From Hofstenia miamia (lineage: Eukaryota; Xenacoelomorpha; Acoela), in assembly GCA_004352715.1 (NCBI GenBank), contig SCFE01000006.1, forward strand, positions 2,367,217 to 2,431,216: 64,000 nucleotides of DNA. The letters run 5' to 3'. Of the stretch, positions 1 through 13,600 are shown piece after piece. A program made the translations under genes and the position numbers. Within the stretch, counting starts at the first letter, position 1. Each line of letters opens with the position of its first letter. The notes under the pieces were generated by a model that had not been told where the DNA came from, made no database searches, and saw nothing but the letters and a program-made list of their open reading frames with translations.

Positions 1-1689
1 AATTATAGCACCTATTTAATAAAAAAGCTGTCGCCTATCAAAAGTGTTATTTTGTCATTCAGCTAATCTGCACATAATTACACATTTAGAATAGTGCAAT
101 GTGTTAGAAATAATGCGCCAACGGGTTGAACTTAATAAAGATATTCCAAATTTATAAAATTTATAAAATGCTCATTAGTAAAACAGTTTATTTCCCTATA
201 TATATAATTACTAGTTAACAGATATAAAATACATACTGCTAATAACGCGGTGTTGGATGATCATTCAAATAATTGGAGGTCATCGAATGAAATTTTATTC
301 TAATATAGGTTAGTTCAATATTTTAGTAAATGTAGTCTGTGTGATACGCCCTTCTTCAATTTGAAATATGCGCAATAGGAGCACCATTAACATTAAGTTT
401 CCAATAACTCAGTGCATTTAGTTTGACTTGAAAAAATGATTTACTTATCATCATTGAAATGTAATTGGTCCTTGTTAAAATGCATTAAGCCATCTCAATT
501 TTGAACAGAGGAAATTTGCTGTGGTTTTATTTGCTCAAAAATTTTATGTTTATCTCTGTACTCTGACTCTTTGACGGTCTTTCTACAGAAATTTCTCTCC
601 CACTATTTTTAAAGCTCATGGGTAGAATTTGAATGATTTCAAAAAATGCCATTGTTTTCATAAAAAATACTCAAGCATAAAACTGTTCCTTAGGGCAAAC
701 ATTCACTGATGTATGAAAGTGCATTCACCATTCGATGTCCAGAATTTAATAAACTTGTAGAAACTTGTTTGAAACTATGTATATAACTCACGTTCTTCAA
801 AAAATTCGCTATTCAATTTAGCAAAATATTTGAACTTTAAATAACATGATTCTCAGCAGTAAAATCTGTTAATAAATGCTTGATAATTACATTTTTTAAT
901 ACACGTTTTTGTATATAAAATATTGAAATTTTTGTTGAAAAGTTTTTATAATAGTGGAAGAAGAATGTTTGCCGCCATTTGACAATCCAGGACAATAATA
1001 CTACTTAACAAGGATATGTAACAACTTATATTTTAAATAATATGGTTTTTATTGGAAAGAATACATTTTATTCGAAATATTAAAAAGCGCGTAAACACTT
1101 ATTGATAGAAGTATAGTTATTTACTAAGCTGGAAAACAAGTTTTGAGTGTTTTTTGTAATATAGCTAGCATTGTAAATTTAAGAAATTTAAGTATGTCTC
1201 TAAGTTATTTTACATATGTCAATATTTTTGCTTCTAGTTCAAAAATGTTAATTTCTAATTAAATAGATTTGATTTTGCTTTTATAATACAGATTCCGTAA
1301 CAGCAAAAAGTAAATGGAATGTTAAATGATGATGTACTAACGTTTAAAGCTATTGCAATTTTTATGGAATCTTTGAAATCCCAATATAATATTTGTTTTC
1401 TCCTTCGTCAGTATTCTCTTAAAAAGCTGCATTAATAACGCTATGCAACACAATAAAAACTAAAAGATAAAAAGAGTTCATTTTAGTAAATTTCGTGGTC
1501 ACTGAACACGAATATGAAATTTATTTTTCCCGATATTATACAGTTAGACATTAATTTTGCCGATAAGAATGCTAAAATGATAAAAACGAAACAACCTTGT
1601 AAAAATGATCTTAATACATTTTTCTACATTTATTGAGAAATCACTCTGCTAAAACTTAACTGACAAGATCAAGTGTTTGCATTATACTT
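1..1689. other. Intergenic, no gene seen
   Basis: AT-rich sequence with stops in all frames and no recognisable exon, RNA gene or transposon end. The only notable item is that the degenerate mobile-element protein begins immediately downstream. Confidence 0.5.
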
Positions 1690-2610
1690 ACTTTTTATGT
1701 GAGTTTGGAGAAAAAGATAGTTTTGTCTCCACACTATTGTTGCTTGGATTGTAGTGGTAAACTAAGCAAATGCTTTTCGGGAAAACCATATATGGGATTC
1801 GCCCTACCTATGATCTGGCGACAGCAGAAAGACCACATCACTGATTGCTATTTCTATTTAACGAAAAGAAAAGCCTATAACCAAACAAACAGGAAGAAAA
1901 TTTGAGTCGAAGCCTACCATCTGCACTCCGTCTTGATCCACATTCTACTAATTTACCCGTCCCCATTACTCTGTCATGTTTGCCTTAACTAAAGAGCGAG
2001 TCTTCAGAGAACTCTGAAAACTTGAGTTGTGATTCTGATGATACCTTTCAACTTATTCAAGAAGCTACCAAACCTCATTTGATCAGTCAGGAAGACTTAA
2101 ATGATCTTGTGCGAGATAGATTTGAATCTGACCAATTCTAATAGCGAACTCCTAGTTTCACGCTTACAACAATGGCATTCGCTTGCTCCAGACACAAAGT
2201 AACTTTCTATCGTCAAAGAAGCCAAGACCTAATTTCGCATTTCTCTTTGAATGGCAAACTGTGCTATTGCAATGATATTTCTACATTATTTCAAAGTATT
2301 GGTATAATCCACAATCAAACAGACTGTAGACTTTTTCTAGCAGCCAACTTATTCCGCAACTACAACTTAATGGGATGCAAGATGTCACTCAAAGTTCATC
2401 TTCTGCATTCTCATTTACCATTTTTTCATGACAACTTGGGAGCAGTTTCAGATGAGCACGGTGAGAGATTCCACCAAGACATTGCTGTTATTGAAAGAGG
2501 TTGAAAGGAAAGTGGTCAACTGGAATGCTCGTCAAATACTGCTGGTCACTGAAAAGAGATAAGCCAGAACAAGAGGCGACGATGACTTCTAATCCGTTGT
2601 TGCACATATT
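1690..2610 (+). pseudogene. Broken mobile-element-associated protein
   Basis: Several short frames read in order like an uncharacterised protein that I recall as repeated in arthropod, hydra and other invertebrate genomes. The first piece (1699-1904) contains a block ending DHITDCYFYLTKRKAYN. A one-base shift then gives SLPSALRLDPHS near 1905-1945. A third piece (about 2120-2504) contains LFQSIGIIHNQTDCRLF and then GAVSDEHGERFHQDIAVIER, the most conserved block of that family. Another shift gives KYCWSLKRDKPEQEATM near 2530-2590. The joint between DCRLF and the NLMGCKMSLKVH block looks shortened, so an internal part is probably deleted. At least three frameshifts and one deletion make it a dead copy. 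The biochemical function of the family is unknown to me. It ends about 480 bp upstream of MAK16 and is unrelated to it. Assignment is from remembered motif similarity. Confidence 0.6.
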
Positions 2611-3069
2611 GTGATTTGTAATAGGTGGGAAAGCAAAAAACTATAATAAAGTCTAACAATGTTATTGTAAAACCATAATTAAATTGCTTATGTAAAATGC
2701 TACTAAGTGGTTAATACATTTGGATCGAAATTGGAATATCTATTCACCCACTGTGTCGGGGAACTGCATTCTTTACAAATATAATAGAATTATTGCAACT
2801 CATAAAAAGACCTATTAGAAGACATATTAGATCATTTTGTTATGGACAATAGTGTTTGACAATGCAAAGAATCTCAAACAGAAATTCAGATGCTTTTTTC
2901 AGAAATTCCTGACGTCTACGTAAAAAACCAGTTTCAAATTCGGGCTCAGTGCTCTCAAATTTCATTAAAGCACATCCGTTTGTTCTTGAGTTTTGTTCAA
3001 ACTGAAAATTTGTTGCTCAGTGTAATTATTCATATCAGTTATTCACGATTTAACTGAATACATTTAAAG

Positions 3070-3091
3070 ATTTATTTGTGATTTAGAGGGA
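3070..3091 (+). promoter_or_regulatory. Possible trans-splice acceptor before MAK16 ATG
   Basis: A T-rich run ending GTGATTTAG places an AG (3085-3086) five bases before the MAK16 start codon at 3092. This looks like a 3' splice site with no obvious upstream exon, as expected for spliced-leader addition. A cis-spliced 5' UTR exon further upstream is the main alternative; chance is also possible in such AT-rich DNA. Confidence 0.3.
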
Positions 3092-3106
3092 ATGCAACAT
3101 GATGAC
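3092..3106 (+). CDS. MAK16: MAK16 exon 1
   Basis: Encodes MQHDD, the invariant MAK16 N-terminus, then donor GTAAGT. Residues 1-5, phase 0. Confidence 0.9.
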
Positions 3107-4826
3107 GTAAGTTTTTATTGTATATTTGTTTATGTAGTTGCAAATGTTTTAATGACTTTTTTCATTTCAAAAATATCTTTAAGTTGATGAGCAATTTTTA
3201 CTTAATAACTATGCTTTCAGTTGAACCTGAACCAATTTGCTTTTTGTAAAAATTGTGTATAAATTTATATTAATATAATCTGCATAAATTTATTAGTGGT
3301 AAACCAAAATATACATTGTATTTGTTTAAACCTAAATGGTGATAGTTGAATATCAATGTTTCAAGTTTTAATTTTAAATTAACGAATACAATTTTTTCAC
3401 TATTTTAAAATGCATTTGTCAAACACAAAACTTATGTTCTATAGATTATTGATTCAATTGCATTTTATTTAAAAATTATTGATATATTAATAATATTTGA
3501 TTTTTAGGTGATTTGGAGTGTGATAGATAAAGGACAGTGTGCTTATCGTATTTGCTCCCGCACTGTAAAATTTTGCAAACATGAATATAGTTTAACAGGT
3601 GTTTGTGATCGTCAGTCTTGCCCGTTGGCTAACAGCCAGTATGCCACTGTCAGAGAAGTAAACGGTAGTTAAGAATATATTCGTCACTTACTTTTTCTTG
3701 AATCTATATTTATTTTCTATTTTGAAATTTTATTTACAATTATTCTAAAAAACATTTGAAATTTTAAACTTAAATAACACAACCCGTTAATGCTATATAT
3801 TTAGCAAAATTGTCATCTTTGAGTCTTTTTATTATTTTTTAGCAATGACTTGAATATTTCTCATTGCACTGGAAATTTTCTAAATAGTTTTTTTGTATTG
3901 CTATTAGCTGCATTAAATTTATTTCTGTGCCAATGATTGTAATGTATTGGTGTTTCTGCAAAAATTTTTCGTATCTGTCAAAATGGAAACTTCGCATTTG
4001 TCTTGAAATATTTGCTTGTACATCCATCGTCTAATTTCGTGGCCAATTGATCGGCGATCAAACCATATGTGGTATCAAACTAATTTTGCCAACTGTTTAG
4101 TGTACATTGTTACAGTTATTAATTACGACTAGCTAGGTGTGCTGTTGCTGCACAGAAATTTTAACTTCATCTCAATGAACTAATTTCAATTTAGGTGAAC
4201 TGTTTCTGTACATTAAAGTAGTAGAACGAGCGGCATTTCCAGATAAACTTTGGGAACGTGTTCGCCTTAGCAAAAACCTCACTCGCTCATTGGAGCTCAT
4301 TGATCGACATCTTATATATTGGAGACCGTGGATTATTAATAAAGTTAAACAGCGTTATACCAGAATATTGCAGTATCTTGTTCGTCGTAAGCGCATTGCA
4401 GCCAAAGAAAGGACGTAAGGATTTATACGCATCTTGTTACTTCTAATTTCGTCATCTTACTTATATGTAAATTTTCACAATGTTTTAGTTAAGTTTAGTT
4501 TTATTGCGACAACTTCATTGTTGTTTTTTACAGCAATGTCTTTTTTACTATTACAAAAGCACTTTTGATTCTGATTTCAATTTTCATAGAAATGAACTAT
4601 ATAACATCTTCTCACCAAATTGCATCTGCTTTCCAAATTTCGTGGGACAATAGGTGTAAAAGATATCTTCCTTGAATAATCTTCATTTTAAGTCATCCGC
4701 TAATATAATGCACTTTAACTTGTTATGGTTAACTATAAACATCCTGGGAATTTTTATTTCATGATTCTGGAAAAAAATTGTAAGCGTTTGTAACTCAAAC
4801 ACTAATAAAGATATTCACAATGTGAA

Positions 4827-4865
<39 letters not shown>

Positions 4866-7800
4866 CAATTGAAATGCAAACACCTTACATTTGGCAGGAA
4901 GTGGCCTAAAATTTCTAAGGCATTTAATGGGAATTGCACTTTTTCCCCAAAAAACCTATTTTTTGGCTATTGCTCCCACAGTATTCACTCAAATTTAAAT
5001 ATATTTACCATGGGGTCAGTAAATTTAAGTGATGCTACCCTGCAAAATATCAAAGGTTTATGTTTGAAAACATGGTCATGATGAGCTTTTTAAAAACAAT
5101 TTAGTGGGAGATTGTGAAATCCCATACTATCAACATTGTTATTTCCATTATAATTTAGAATCATTGACAGTAACTGTTTAGCAATCCATTTGTCAGTACT
5201 GTTAGCTGCTAAACCATTAGTCCCTACATGTAATGCTGAATATATCTGTAATGTATCCATATGTATTAGTAATGAGCAACAATAATGTGTTTAGGTTCTC
5301 CACACACTGCTAATTTAATGGCTTAAACCAACCTGATGTCATATTAGCAGATGAATCACTCTCTTCCATCTCTCAGTGTAATCTGNNNNNNNNNNNNNNN
5401 NNNNNNNNNNNNNNNNNNNNNNNNNNNNNNNNNNNNNNNNNNNNNNNNNNNNNNNNNNNNNNNNNNNNNNNNNNNNNNNNNNNNNNNNNNNNNNNNNNNN
5501 NNNNNNNNNNNNNNNNNNNNNNNNNNNNNNNNNNNNNNNNNNNNNNNNNNNNNNNNNNNNNNNNNNNNNNNNNNNNNNNNNNNNNNNNNNNNNNNNNNNN
5601 NNNNNNNNNNNNNNNNNNNNNNNNNNNNNNNNNNNNNNNNNNNNNNNNNNNNNNNNNNNNNNNNNNNNNNNNNNNNNNNNNNNNNNNNNNNNNNNNNNNN
5701 NNNNNNNNNNNNNNNNNNNNNNNNNNNNNNNNNNNNNNNNNNNNNNNNNNNNNNNNNNNNNNNNNNNNNNNNNNNNNNNNNNNNNNNNNNNNNNNNNNNN
5801 NNNNNNNNNNNNNNNNNNNNNNNNNNNNNNNNNNNNNNNNNNNNNNNNNNNNNNNNNNNNNNNNNNNNNNNNNNNNNNNNNNNNNNNNNNNNNNNNNNNN
5901 NNNNNNNNNNNNNNNNNNNNNNNNNNNNNNNNNNNNNNNNNNNNNNNNNNNNNNNNNNNNNNNNNNNNNNNNNNNNNNNNNNNNNNNNNNNNNNNNNNNN
6001 NNNNNNNNNNNNNNNNNNNNNNNNNNNNNNNNNNNNNNNNNNNNNNNNNNNNNNNNNNNNNNNNNNNNNNNNNNNNNNNNNNNNNNNNNNNNNNNNNNNN
6101 NNNNNNNNNNNNNNNNNNNNNNNNNNNNNNNNNNNNNNNNNNNNNNNNNNNNNNNNNNNNNNNNNNNNNNNNNNNNNNNNNNNNNNNNNNNNNNNNNNNN
6201 NNNNNNNNNNNNNNNNNNNNNNNNNNNNNNNNNNNNNNNNNNNNNNNNNNNNNNNNNNNNNNNNNNNNNNNNNNNNNNNNNNNNNNNNNNNNNNNNNNNN
6301 NNNNNNNNNNNNNNNNNNNNNNNNNNNNNNNNNNNNNNNNNNNNNNNNNNNNNNNNNNNNNNNNNNNNNNNNNNNNNNNNNNNNNTTATAGGTATAGTCA
6401 CCACTGTGTACTGTTGAAAACGTTCACAGAAGTTGAAATAAAAATTTCGTCGACCGCTCTGTGCTTTCCCCATAGTACGAAGCGGTTTTTTCATTCAGAA
6501 ATCCCCAATTTTTGAGTTATGTGGACTTTGACTATACAGTGACAATTGTATCCATGTTGAGCATATCTATGCGAAGTTTGAGGATTTTAGCCCCAACAGC
6601 CGATTTTCTATGGGTAACTTTAGGAATTTCCACTGTGAAGTGCTACATGACCCGGTATTCCCGTGGAATTTACTTGTTTCAATGCCCTGGAAATTAAAAT
6701 TTCGACTCACTTGGTACCAAAATGGGACTAGGACCCTAAAAGAAGAACGTATGAACTCGGATTCCAAAAAATTCTTCATAATTTTTTCAAAATTTCGTGT
6801 CCAAATAAAAGGTATCCCATGGAATCACAGGTAAACATGGGATAAGAATATTTACTGGGATATGTCTTTTTATGGATGTGGGACCAATAATTTACATGAA
6901 ATTTGGTCTTGGACCAATAATTTATGGTCCATTCAGACCCTTTGTGCAGAGCAGTCATTATCAAAATTTGACTGTACACAGCGGTCAAATGAAGAACCAG
7001 TTTTGTCCACAGTTGTAAGTATAACTATATATATATAATATTGGTGCAAAATCATAATAGCAACCGAATAAAGTATTATTAGCACCATTAAAACCATTAC
7101 GCCAACTTTGGTCGAGGTAGATATCATCATTTTGGTCGTATTACAGATATTTATGAATCTATTAGACCTTTTATAATTTGAAATTTTTGGTCGCTAGGGC
7201 CTAGTGCAAGTCCATAACAACCAAATATAAAATTATTATCAGCACACCGACTTTAGCGGCGTAAACATCAAAATTAGAATAATTTTTTTCATAAGTTATT
7301 CATTTTTCCACATTTTAGTTGTTCTGATCTACTATGTTTGGCTTAACACCTTGCGATATAATATTTAATAAATATGTAACAAAATTTGGCTATGTAGAAT
7401 TTTGAATTTGCATAAATTTAAGTTTAACGCTTCGTAGAAATTGCATTGTAATTAGATGTGCAAATACAAGTTGAGTTATAAAATCAATTTAAGAATAAAT
7501 TCCGCTCGTCAAATTCATTATGGGTATAATTTTATGAATAAAATTATGATATATTACTGAGAAATGACTAGTTCACAAACACTCGTTCTCGTGTTTATTG
7601 TTAACCCATTTACGTCTGAATTAATTGTATCTTCGCTTTGAACTTATGTTACCACCTAAATAATCATTTGTGAAGCAAATTCATATTCTTAGAACAACAT
7701 AGAAATCCTGTAGTGTTCCCATTGGGAACAGTGGGCATGTATGTTATCAATATTTAGCAAGATTTATTTATGATTGTATTTTCCAAAACAAAATATTATC

Positions 7801-10651
7801 ATGTAGCAACACAGCACAAGACTCGCAACGTTTTCTGGTGTTTTTCTTACATACCACACATCGACCTTGTTTGAAAGTGGCAACAGGAGCTTTACCATTT
7901 CTGTCAGATTGCCGCAAAATATCGACGCTTTCCGGGCCTATGTGCTGTCATGAGTGGAAGATTTTGAATAGATTCATTGACAATCATTCGCAAAAAATCC
8001 AGTGACTGATTGCTTTGCAAAATACAAATACAAATGACTAGAGGAGACAAGTACCATTTCTTACATGGACAAAGATTCGAAAAATATTGGTCCAGCAAGT
8101 CCACTACACCCATATGGAGATTGTAAGTTGAACTAACAGTTGGTTGCCTTACAAGAGCTTTTTCGGCTTGGCCTTTTACACGTCTACACATTTGTAAAAT
8201 CGGTTCGCACTTTGCATAATTGCTTGTAATTGTCACAGTTCTGCTATCGTTGTATCGAGCGACAGAAAGATTCTCAGTTGAAAAAAATACATAATGGCCT
8301 CTTTCTCTATGTTCCGTTTCGTTCACACTGGGAAGTAGGCAGTTTTGTATGCGATTACCACGTGAAGTTCCAGAAGCTTTCATAGAAGCTCCTACAATCG
8401 AGAGAGCAAAATAAATTATTGAATATAATTACGTGATCTTCAGGGCTCGAAATCTGCTGTACACCCTTTCTAACGACATGTGTGCCGAGAGGAGTGTCTG
8501 TTCTGTCATCGCCTTTGCCACTATAAGGGAAAATGGATTGATTTACCATTATCCGATTCCATGACTCAGTTTTGAAAGCTAAAGCGTATTGGTTTTTCTT
8601 TGTGATACATCTTGCATCTTTGATGCCCAAAATATTTCACTGCCTGTTCGTCCATTGACAAATATTTTCAATCAATGTAGAACTGCTTCAATTTTTAGCT
8701 CAAAATATCAATCAAACTCTGAGTTTAGCCCATCGGTCAGTCAAACAAATATTTTTATTATCAACAAATGGAGATAAGAGTTTACTTGTTCGAAATGATT
8801 GCGAGACATCACTTGTGCAATAACGGAGCAACCAACATCCTCATCTCCAGAATAGTCTTGATTGTGGTCGTTGGTTTTACAATGATATAGTAACAATGGT
8901 GAAAAATTTCCAAAATAATATTGGTTTGAGTTCAAAGTAATAGTCATTCTTTACTTCTCTTGTATACATATTAGTGTATTTCACAAAGAGTCCCTAAACT
9001 TGTGAGTCAAAATATAACTTATGCATCTCCAATGCACTTGTTCCATATATTGTATTTAGAATGATCAGACTTTTTCTCTTTTGGCAGACGTCTAGCTTTA
9101 CATTATCTCACAATTTCTAGGGTAGATGACGTCTTTAGGCAATTTATCACCCTCTTCAACCGTTGCTACACCGGTAGCGGTAATTTCTGGTTGTAAAGCT
9201 ACAATATTGACGAATTCTTCGTCATCACTTTGTTCAAATATAGCTTGCACTGCGTCGTCAAGTTTCATGAATTTACGTCGCTTACTCATGATAAAAATGA
9301 TAACTTGATTGACTTGACTGAAAACACAATGCTTATATTGAGCTTTTTAATTTTTTTAAAATTACATTTGTCGATAGGTAACAGAGCTATCCATTAGTCA
9401 AATTAGTTAGATTTAAAATAACGATGCATGCATAATATGATGAACCAAAATCTTGAAAAAGCATAATATCGTAATATATTAGTATTGCCCAATGTTCTGA
9501 TTGAGAACAGGTAAATTGAAAATTCGGATACCATCAAATATATAGGTTAATATATGTAAGTTATGCATTCTATTAGATATACCGAGTTTAATTGCACATG
9601 TCTGAGATGATAATATATTATCTATGAACGCAAACGTAAGGAATTCATACGTTTAATCTTTGAGCGAAAAATTAAAGAACATACATGTACCAATAAATTT
9701 AATGAGATTTTTTATCATTTATTAATTTGATATGAAATATTTTACTACAAATTTATTACAAATAAGTTTTGTCGTGTAATGCAGACTCAGAGATGGAACC
9801 GGCTTGCTGCCGCTTTTAAATTTCATGAAAGGCCGGTAAAATTACCGGCCGTTTACCGGCCAAAATTATAAAAAATATTCTTGTTTTATCTTGTAAAGAT
9901 GGAATACTTTGCTTTGTTTGGAAGGAATTTTTATGAACATCTAAAATTCGAAAAAATTTTGTAGTATGAGCAATCTCCAGTATTGCAATTACAATAATAA
10001 TTAAATTTACTTTCTGGAAACTCTCATAAATTTTACTGCAAACGGAGTTGTTCTGCTTTTTGATAGCGTAATTTTATTTCAGTTTTTTATGAAACTTACT
10101 AATAATATTAAAAGAACTTGTTTATAATACTGAAAGTATAATGTATTTAAATTTGAGAGACCTCATTCAAATAAAGCAACTGGAACCCTTGTATTTTAAT
10201 AATATTGGAAGGGACGCTCAAAATTATTTTGAAGAATGCAACAAAATATTCAAATACAAATGTCAATAACCACATCCTACTAAACAAGCAATTATGTTTA
10301 GTTTTAGCGATATATTCTTTAAATTATATTTGTGTACTTATAAATTATTAAATGCTAAAAGGGGTCAAATACTACAGAAATGTGAAACATAATAATTGAT
10401 AATGCTACTCGCTTAGTTTTATATATTTTAACTATCATGCAAAGAAAACTAACTAAATAAAACTGAAACGTTCACATTTTTTCATTCACTGAAAGTGAAA
10501 ACAACTGATTAAGGTTTGCAAAGATTTGATAAATAGAAAATATCTAAATCGGGTTTTGCTAGAAATGTAGTTATAATAGATTGAAAATTGCGTTATGCAA
10601 TATCAGCTCTTTGCATGTGTAATCATCTAGATAAACACAGCTTATTTATAA

Positions 10652-10682
<31 letters not shown>

Positions 10683-13600
10683 GTATATATACAATGTATA
10701 TAGTATATATACAATGTATTTGTATAGATTAAATATACAATGCCAATATAATTTACCGGGCAAAACCGGCAGGCCGGTATTAGCTATTGCCGGCCAACTA
10801 CCGGCCCGGCCTTAAAATTTCCGGCCGGTTCCAACTCTGTGCAGACATATACCATGATCGTTATCAACCAAGTTAAGAAAATAAGATATGTTCCTAATGG
10901 GAACATTGGGCGTAACTGGGTTAAAGTGTGATGTCCATAATGCCAAAATTCAGCGGAATTCTTTGATTGTTTTGATAAAAAATAATTTGTTTAATCCATT
11001 TTCATCTTCAAGTGCCAGTACTAGCATATAATTTTATTGCCAGTGTCCGATATTTAGGGTTGGTCTCATTCCAATAAATAAAAAAGTTGAAAGAAGAGAA
11101 AAGACTAGAGAGGTAAATCTACTGCCCTTGACGACTTAAACCACTTGTTTTAGCGAAAAGCTCTCATTGCCGCCAAAATTGAACGCGGGATTGAAAAAGA
11201 ACTACTTGAACGTCTCAAAAGTGGAATGTATGGAGATATTTATAATTACGACACACAACTATTTTCCAAAGTTGTTGAAGATGTTACTGGTGAGAAACAG
11301 CAAATGGAAGTAGAAAGAGAAGCAGTAAGTTGTTTTGTGTTGAATATTATCTATCTGCTATCTGCAAAATTTAAAGCTCTTTTTGTGAAGATGTTTTGAA
11401 CACAGTGTGAAATAGGTTAAATCGGCCCACCCTAAACAAAGGATTACTATTTAGAAATCCTTACCGAAACACATTTTAAATTGAGGCTTATTTGAACTGA
11501 TATAAATTGTATAACCATAATAAGAATTAGAAACGGTAAACATTGCAATTGAAAAACTTTACAAACATAATATTGGAATGCATTGCGAAGCATCCAAAAG
11601 TTTATTTCGTTTTAGCTGCACCAAAAAGTTTGTGTCTAGAAAAAGGTTGAAGATAACTCCATTTTTTAGAAGATACCTGAGCAATAAAAACCGCGTACTA
11701 TATTTTTAAAAAAATGCGAACTATGTTTTCGTGGTTAAACCAGAAAATGAAGAGGTTCTCCTACACTACCGATGGAGTTTCTATCAGAAATTGTAGACTT
11801 AACGGTAGTGATGCAAACTTCAAATGCTTTCAAATAACAACATGTGTTTTCTCTCTGCACGATTCGGCAAATTTTACAGGGTGTCTTTAAGCAAGAGTGA
11901 TATTTTCGTCATGACTCCAAAAAACGATAGTAAATCACAGTTTACAGTCGTGGCATATTTTGTAATTTTGAACAAAATGAGACCAAATTAAATTTCAAAT
12001 TGCAAATGATTGCATATTAAAAGTGTTTAGAAGTAACTGATAAGTCATAAAAAGTAATATTAAAATAAATTAAGAATTTTACTTAACACTTAGTATATAT
12101 GAAGTTAAACTGCGATTGTCCTCTATTCTTCAATCAATTGAAACTGCATTAAACTATAAATACTTTTGATAAAAATACATAATTCAGCCTCAGTTTAAAA
12201 AACAATGATCATAATGACGTCTTTGCTTCAAATCTACTCTTGGTAAAAAACTCAATTTGAAATTTGAAAAAAAGTATTGTGCTCTTTTAACTTGAGCCTA
12301 AGAATAGGGGGAGATGGTAGAAAAAAATATTAAGCATTGCACTTGTCAAGTTTATCAAAGTATGCTAAATAGTAAAGCATGAATATAAAGTATCATTAGG
12401 TGGTGGAAAACACTTTCTGGGGTGTTCACCCGACAATTTAGTTTGACAACTGTCTCCCAAATTTTGAAAAATCACAAAATCATCCAAACCTTGTTCACCG
12501 TGAGCATAATTAAATTTAAGATATTAACTAGTATTTTTAAGATGTTTTGGAATTATTCTAATTAAGAAAGGATAAGATGAATCTATTTGAATAATATGTA
12601 GGCTAAAACAATCAAATTTTCTTTTTTAACCGAAAGTAAGTGAAAAATGCAGTTTGTTTACCTATTGTACTGCTATATTAAATTAATTACTATAAAATTC
12701 ATTGATTTACTGAAATAACTCATCAAAAGCCTTAAAGTTAGTAGTCACATGATTATTATTGAACAATTTTTCAGTTCCATGAATTTTCGCTCACTAAGCC
12801 CAAAGCTGACACTATGAATTAGGAGGTGGACATCCCAGAACTGTGTTTCCACTCCATAAAATTATGTTTTTCTTCACTTTTAAGAACTTGATAACATAGA
12901 TTAGGTCCTAACATCTCCCCTACTAATAACTGAAATTATGAAAATCTTAAAATATTTTAATTGCGTTAAAAATATTTAGAATGGTAACTTTCAGTTTAAA
13001 TATTTATTGAAAAGTTAAGTAACTTTTTAGTAATTTGCCTATAATAAATCAATAGATGATTTTATCTCAATTTCGCAAACGAGATATTGAATTTCACAGA
13101 AGAATTCAAATTTTCACCTATTGTCTAATCCTTTGACTATTTGTATCCAGTTTGCGATTTGAGTCAAGTGCCGAAATTCTTCATTGCGTACTTTAAATTA
13201 AAAAAATATTCTAATATTCAATAGCAGATATTGGAATCTGGTAGCTCTTTGTAGTGCCGGTAAGATACCTTATATACCAGAGATCACGATTCTAGGCATA
13301 TTAAAGAGGGCTCGTATATTATAAAAAGCAAAATGTAGTGAACGGAGAAAGAAAAAATCTGACGAGACAGATGTAGTCCTTTTGATTGACGAAGAGGTTA
13401 GATTTAGCTCTGAAAGAATTAAAGTGAGTTTGCAAAGAACTTCAGTAATTGAATAAATAAATCTTTATATCGTTTTTAAAAAATATAAAGAGGTGGTTAC
13501 TACCAGAGACCAGCGATGTACATGACCCCGCTGTTTAACACTTTTGCGCGGTTTAAACCGCTTCTGTCGTATTTAACCCGTCGGTTTAAACCGCGAATAA

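Larger units (their letters stand above)
4415..7600 (+). other. MAK16 intron 3, 5' part
   Basis: No gene seen. It holds a TA microsatellite, a 1000-N gap and a short GGACCAATAATTTA direct repeat (6881 and 6911). Frames that appear to span the gap are products of the N run. Confidence 0.6.
7601..10924 (-). mobile_element. piggyBac element A, in MAK16 intron 3
   Basis: Both ends carry TTAA (7601-7604 and 10921-10924), the piggyBac target site. Inside them are matching inverted ends: CCCATTTACG on the left and, read inward from the right, CCCAGTTACG. A palindromic subterminal motif of type GCCCAATGTTCCCATTRGGAACA occurs near 7712-7736, 9486-9510 and 10886-10912. The minus-strand transposase is decayed. 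The 3.3-kb span includes a 1.05-kb hAT MITE, so the original element was about 2.3 kb, usual for piggyBac. Confidence 0.85.

Noticed and set aside
3658-3664. Alternative exon 2 donor GTAAAC at 3658
   Set aside because: Using it would drop seven bases and break the frame into exon 3; the donor at 3665 keeps VREVNG-ELFLY.
5351-6494. Long open frames over the 1000-N gap, on both strands
   Set aside because: The length comes from N bases; only a few real codons exist at each side. The same holds for frames over 44128-45127 and 55861-56860.
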